Below, in pieces: positions 3,506 through 5,201 of a DNA stretch of 5,201 nt (the first letter of the stretch is position 1; every line of letters starts with the position of its first letter). Below the pieces are notes generated by a model that had not been told where the DNA came from, did no database searches, and saw only the letters and a list, made by a program, of their open reading frames with translations. Origin of the DNA: Lachnoclostridium sp. UBA6558 (GTDB lineage: Bacteria; Bacillota; Clostridia; Lachnospirales; Lachnospiraceae); NCBI GenBank assembly GCA_002434335.1, contig DJJW01000095.1, positions 197,518-202,718 of the forward strand, given 5' to 3'. The position numbers were made by a program, and so were the translations under genes.

Positions 3506-5201
3506 CTATTGTATCTGTTTTTCAAGCACCTTAGGCGCTGCTTCAAGCAATGCGTCAATACCTGCGGGATTTTTTCCGCCTGCCTGTGCAAGATTTGGAC
3601 GACCTCCGCCGCCTCCGCCAACAAGTACAGCAAGCTCTTTGATAAGATTACCTGCATGGGCACCTTTTGCAATAGCTGTATCCGTAACCATAACAATAAG
3701 GTTGACTTTATCCTCCACAGGGGAAGCCAGAATTATTACGCCTTCACCTAATTTATCTTTCAGCTGATCACCAAGATTTCTAAGGTTGTTAACATCAACA
3801 CCCTCCACTCTGGCAGCAAGAAGTTTCACGCCACTCACTTCTTTTACCTGATTCATAACATCTCCCAGAGCATCTTTGGCAAGTTTATTCTTTAATTTCT
3901 CATTTTCAGACTGCAGCGCTTTAATCTCCTCCTGAAGACCTTCAATTTTGGTTGAAAGCTGTGCCGGTTCTGTCTTGGCAGTTCTGGAGGCTTTTAAAAG
4001 CTCCCTTTCAAGCTCTTCATAGAACTTGAATACGCCTTTACCGGTAAGAGCTTCAATACGTCTTACACCTGCAGCAACTCCGGTTTCTGAAATAATTTTA
4101 AAAATAAGAATAGAACTGGTATTGGCAACATGGGTACCACCGCAAAGCTCTTTGCTGAACTCACCCATGGTTACAACTCTTACACTGTCTCCGTACTTTT
4201 CACCAAACAACGCCATAGCTCCGGTCTTTTTGGCTTCCTCTATGGTCATGATATTGGTATTTACAGGTAATGCAGATTGAATCTGTTCATTTACCAAAGC
4301 TTCTACTTTACTGATTTCTTCTTTGGTAAGCGCAGAAAAATGAGTAAAGTCAAAACGCAGTCTCTCTTCATTTACAAAAGAACCTGCCTGCTCAACATGT
4401 GAGCCAAGTACAAGACGAAGTGCCTTCTGAAGTAGGTGGGTAGCACTGTGATTCTTTCTGGTATCGCCTCGCTTATCCTTGCTGATAGCAAGATGAACGG
4501 TTTCATCCGCTTTAAACATACCTTTTGTTACAATACCCACATGACCGATTTTACCGCCTTGAAGTTTGATGGTATCTTCTACTTCAAATTCAGCATCGGC
4601 AGTTGTAATAAGCCCGGCATCTGCTGCCTGACCACCACTGGTTGCGTAAAAAGGAGTTTCCGCTGTAAAGATTGTACCTCTCTGACCTGCCACCAGCTCT
4701 GTAACAACCTCTGTTTCGGTTGTAAGTGCATTAATTGTGGAATCTGCTTCATCCTTCTCATATCCCACAAAAACTGAAGTAAGTCCGGGATTTAACTGTA
4801 AGTAAACGGTCTCATCCGCTCCCATGTAATTTGTGACAGCACGGGCACTTCTGGCAGTTTCTCTCTGCACATTCATCGCTGCTGCAAAACCTTCTTCATC
4901 GATTGCAAAACCCTTCTCTTCAAGGATTTCCTTTGTTAAGTCAAGAGGGAATCCATAGGTATCATAGAGTTTGAAAGCATCCTCTCCGGAAAGAATATTC
5001 TTCTTGTCCTTTACAAGGCCTTCTTCCAGATCTGAAAGAAGTTTAAGTCCCTGATCAATGGTTTTATTAAAGTTATCTTCTTCAATGGTAAGAAGCTTTA
5101 AGATATAATCTTTTTTCTCCTCCAGTTCCGGATAACCATCTTTGGATTCCGTAATTACAGTTGTGCTCAAGGTTGCAAGGAATCGATCCTTGATACCAAG
5201 A
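3506..5201 (-). CDS. alaS: Alanyl-tRNA synthetase, C-terminal 564 residues (N-terminus beyond the window)
   Basis: AlaRS charges tRNA-Ala with alanine and clears mischarged Ser/Gly-tRNA in the cytoplasm. The frame stays open to the window edge: codons before the TTG at 5170 read LGIKDRFLAT, normal AlaRS sequence, so that TTG is not the start. About 310 N-terminal residues (the aminoacylation core) are missing from the window; full enzymes are about 880. Counting from the first complete codon, visible parts are: conserved YDTYGFPLDLT (79-89); the editing domain with FYATSGGQ (184-191); the zinc-binding HSATH (His251, His255) and CGGTH (Cys353, His357), all intact; GVRRIEALTG (378-387); a coiled-coil linker (about 405-443); and the C-terminal DHHA1-type domain with the glycine run G528-G533 followed by RPNLAQAGGK. 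The protein ends normally at TAG (3508-3506), directly before a terminator. NTSSILIFKII after CGGTH replaces the more usual NTGxIxxFKI, probably a lineage variant. Promoter and any T-box leader lie outside the window. Confidence 0.98.
   Translation of the reverse strand, partial: LGIKDRFLATLSTTVITESKDGYPELEEKKDYILKLLTIEEDNFNKTIDQGLKLLSDLEEGLVKDKKNILSGEDAFKLYDTYGFPLDLTKEILEEKGFAIDEEGFAAAMNVQRETARSARAVTNYMGADETVYLQLNPGLTSVFVGYEKDEADSTINALTTETEVVTELVAGQRGTIFTAETPFYATSGGQAADAGLITTADAEFEVEDTIKLQGGKIGHVGIVTKGMFKADETVHLAISKDKRGDTRKNHSATHLLQKALRLVLGSHVEQAGSFVNEERLRFDFTHFSALTKEEISKVEALVNEQIQSALPVNTNIMTIEEAKKTGAMALFGEKYGDSVRVVTMGEFSKELCGGTHVANTSSILIFKIISETGVAAGVRRIEALTGKGVFKFYEELERELLKASRTAKTEPAQLSTKIEGLQEEIKALQSENEKLKNKLAKDALGDVMNQVKEVSGVKLLAARVEGVDVNNLRNLGDQLKDKLGEGVIILASPVEDKVNLIVMVTDTAIAKGAHAGNLIKELAVLVGGGGGGRPNLAQAGGKNPAGIDALLEAAPKVLEKQIQ

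Noticed and set aside
3361..3696. Minus-strand ORF ending MAQSRKNSCFDSKV
   Set aside because: It overlaps the alaS 3' end in another frame and crosses the alaS terminator; only its last part coincides with the palindrome arm.
3291..3767. Plus-strand ORF beginning MSERSEL
   Set aside because: It starts in the loop of the palindrome and then runs antisense through the alaS terminator and the 3' end of alaS. No ribosome site is visible and the alaS frame is certain.
5168..5170. TTG as the alaS start codon
   Set aside because: The frame continues upstream to the window edge with sequence typical of AlaRS, and the aminoacylation core is absent after this point, so the gene is simply cut by the window.

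Overview
The window looks like chromosomal DNA from an AT-rich, endospore-forming, motile Firmicute of the class Clostridia, most likely Lachnospiraceae or a close relative. The reasons are a YqfC-type sporulation gene behind a sigma-E-like promoter, consensus sigma-A promoters, strong GGAGG ribosome sites, a methyl-accepting chemotaxis protein and the low GC content. Family placement is inference; I could not run a search.

Every convincing gene is on the minus strand, so transcription runs from high to low coordinates. In that order: (1) 5201-3506, the C-terminal two thirds of alanyl-tRNA synthetase (alaS), cut by the window edge, with a strong terminator right after its stop. (2) 3505-2668, about 840 bases with no convincing gene. 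It holds a 214-bp imperfect palindrome (3197-3410), a plain AT-rich gap, and a tandem array of 23/24-bp repeats (2776-3049) that runs up to the -35 box of the next promoter. (3) 2764-2668, a sigma-A promoter and a structured leader. (4) 2667-2596, a possible 23-codon upstream ORF whose TGA overlaps the GTG start of the next gene. (5) 2599-1106, a six-helix methyl-accepting chemotaxis protein without HAMP or extracellular sensor domain. (6) 971-686, a perfect-consensus promoter, a leader hairpin and rpsU (ribosomal protein S21), closed by one strong and one weaker terminator. (7) 525-82, a sigma-E-like promoter and yqfC. (8) 54-1, the first codons of a following gene, by synteny probably yqfD.

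The genes form several separate transcription units rather than one operon. alaS and rpsU are growth-linked translation genes with their own strong signals. yqfC (with yqfD) appears to be a mother-cell sporulation unit insulated from rpsU by terminators. The chemotaxis receptor sits among these housekeeping genes and has the most elaborate upstream region in the window: repeat array, promoter, alternative RNA helices and a translationally coupled small ORF.

The most interesting candidate is this receptor control region. One 12-nt leader segment (2654-2643) is complementary to the start of the upstream ORF, to the receptor's start codon and to the receptor's Shine-Dalgarno. This suggests translational gating of receptor synthesis. 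It is inference from base complementarity only.
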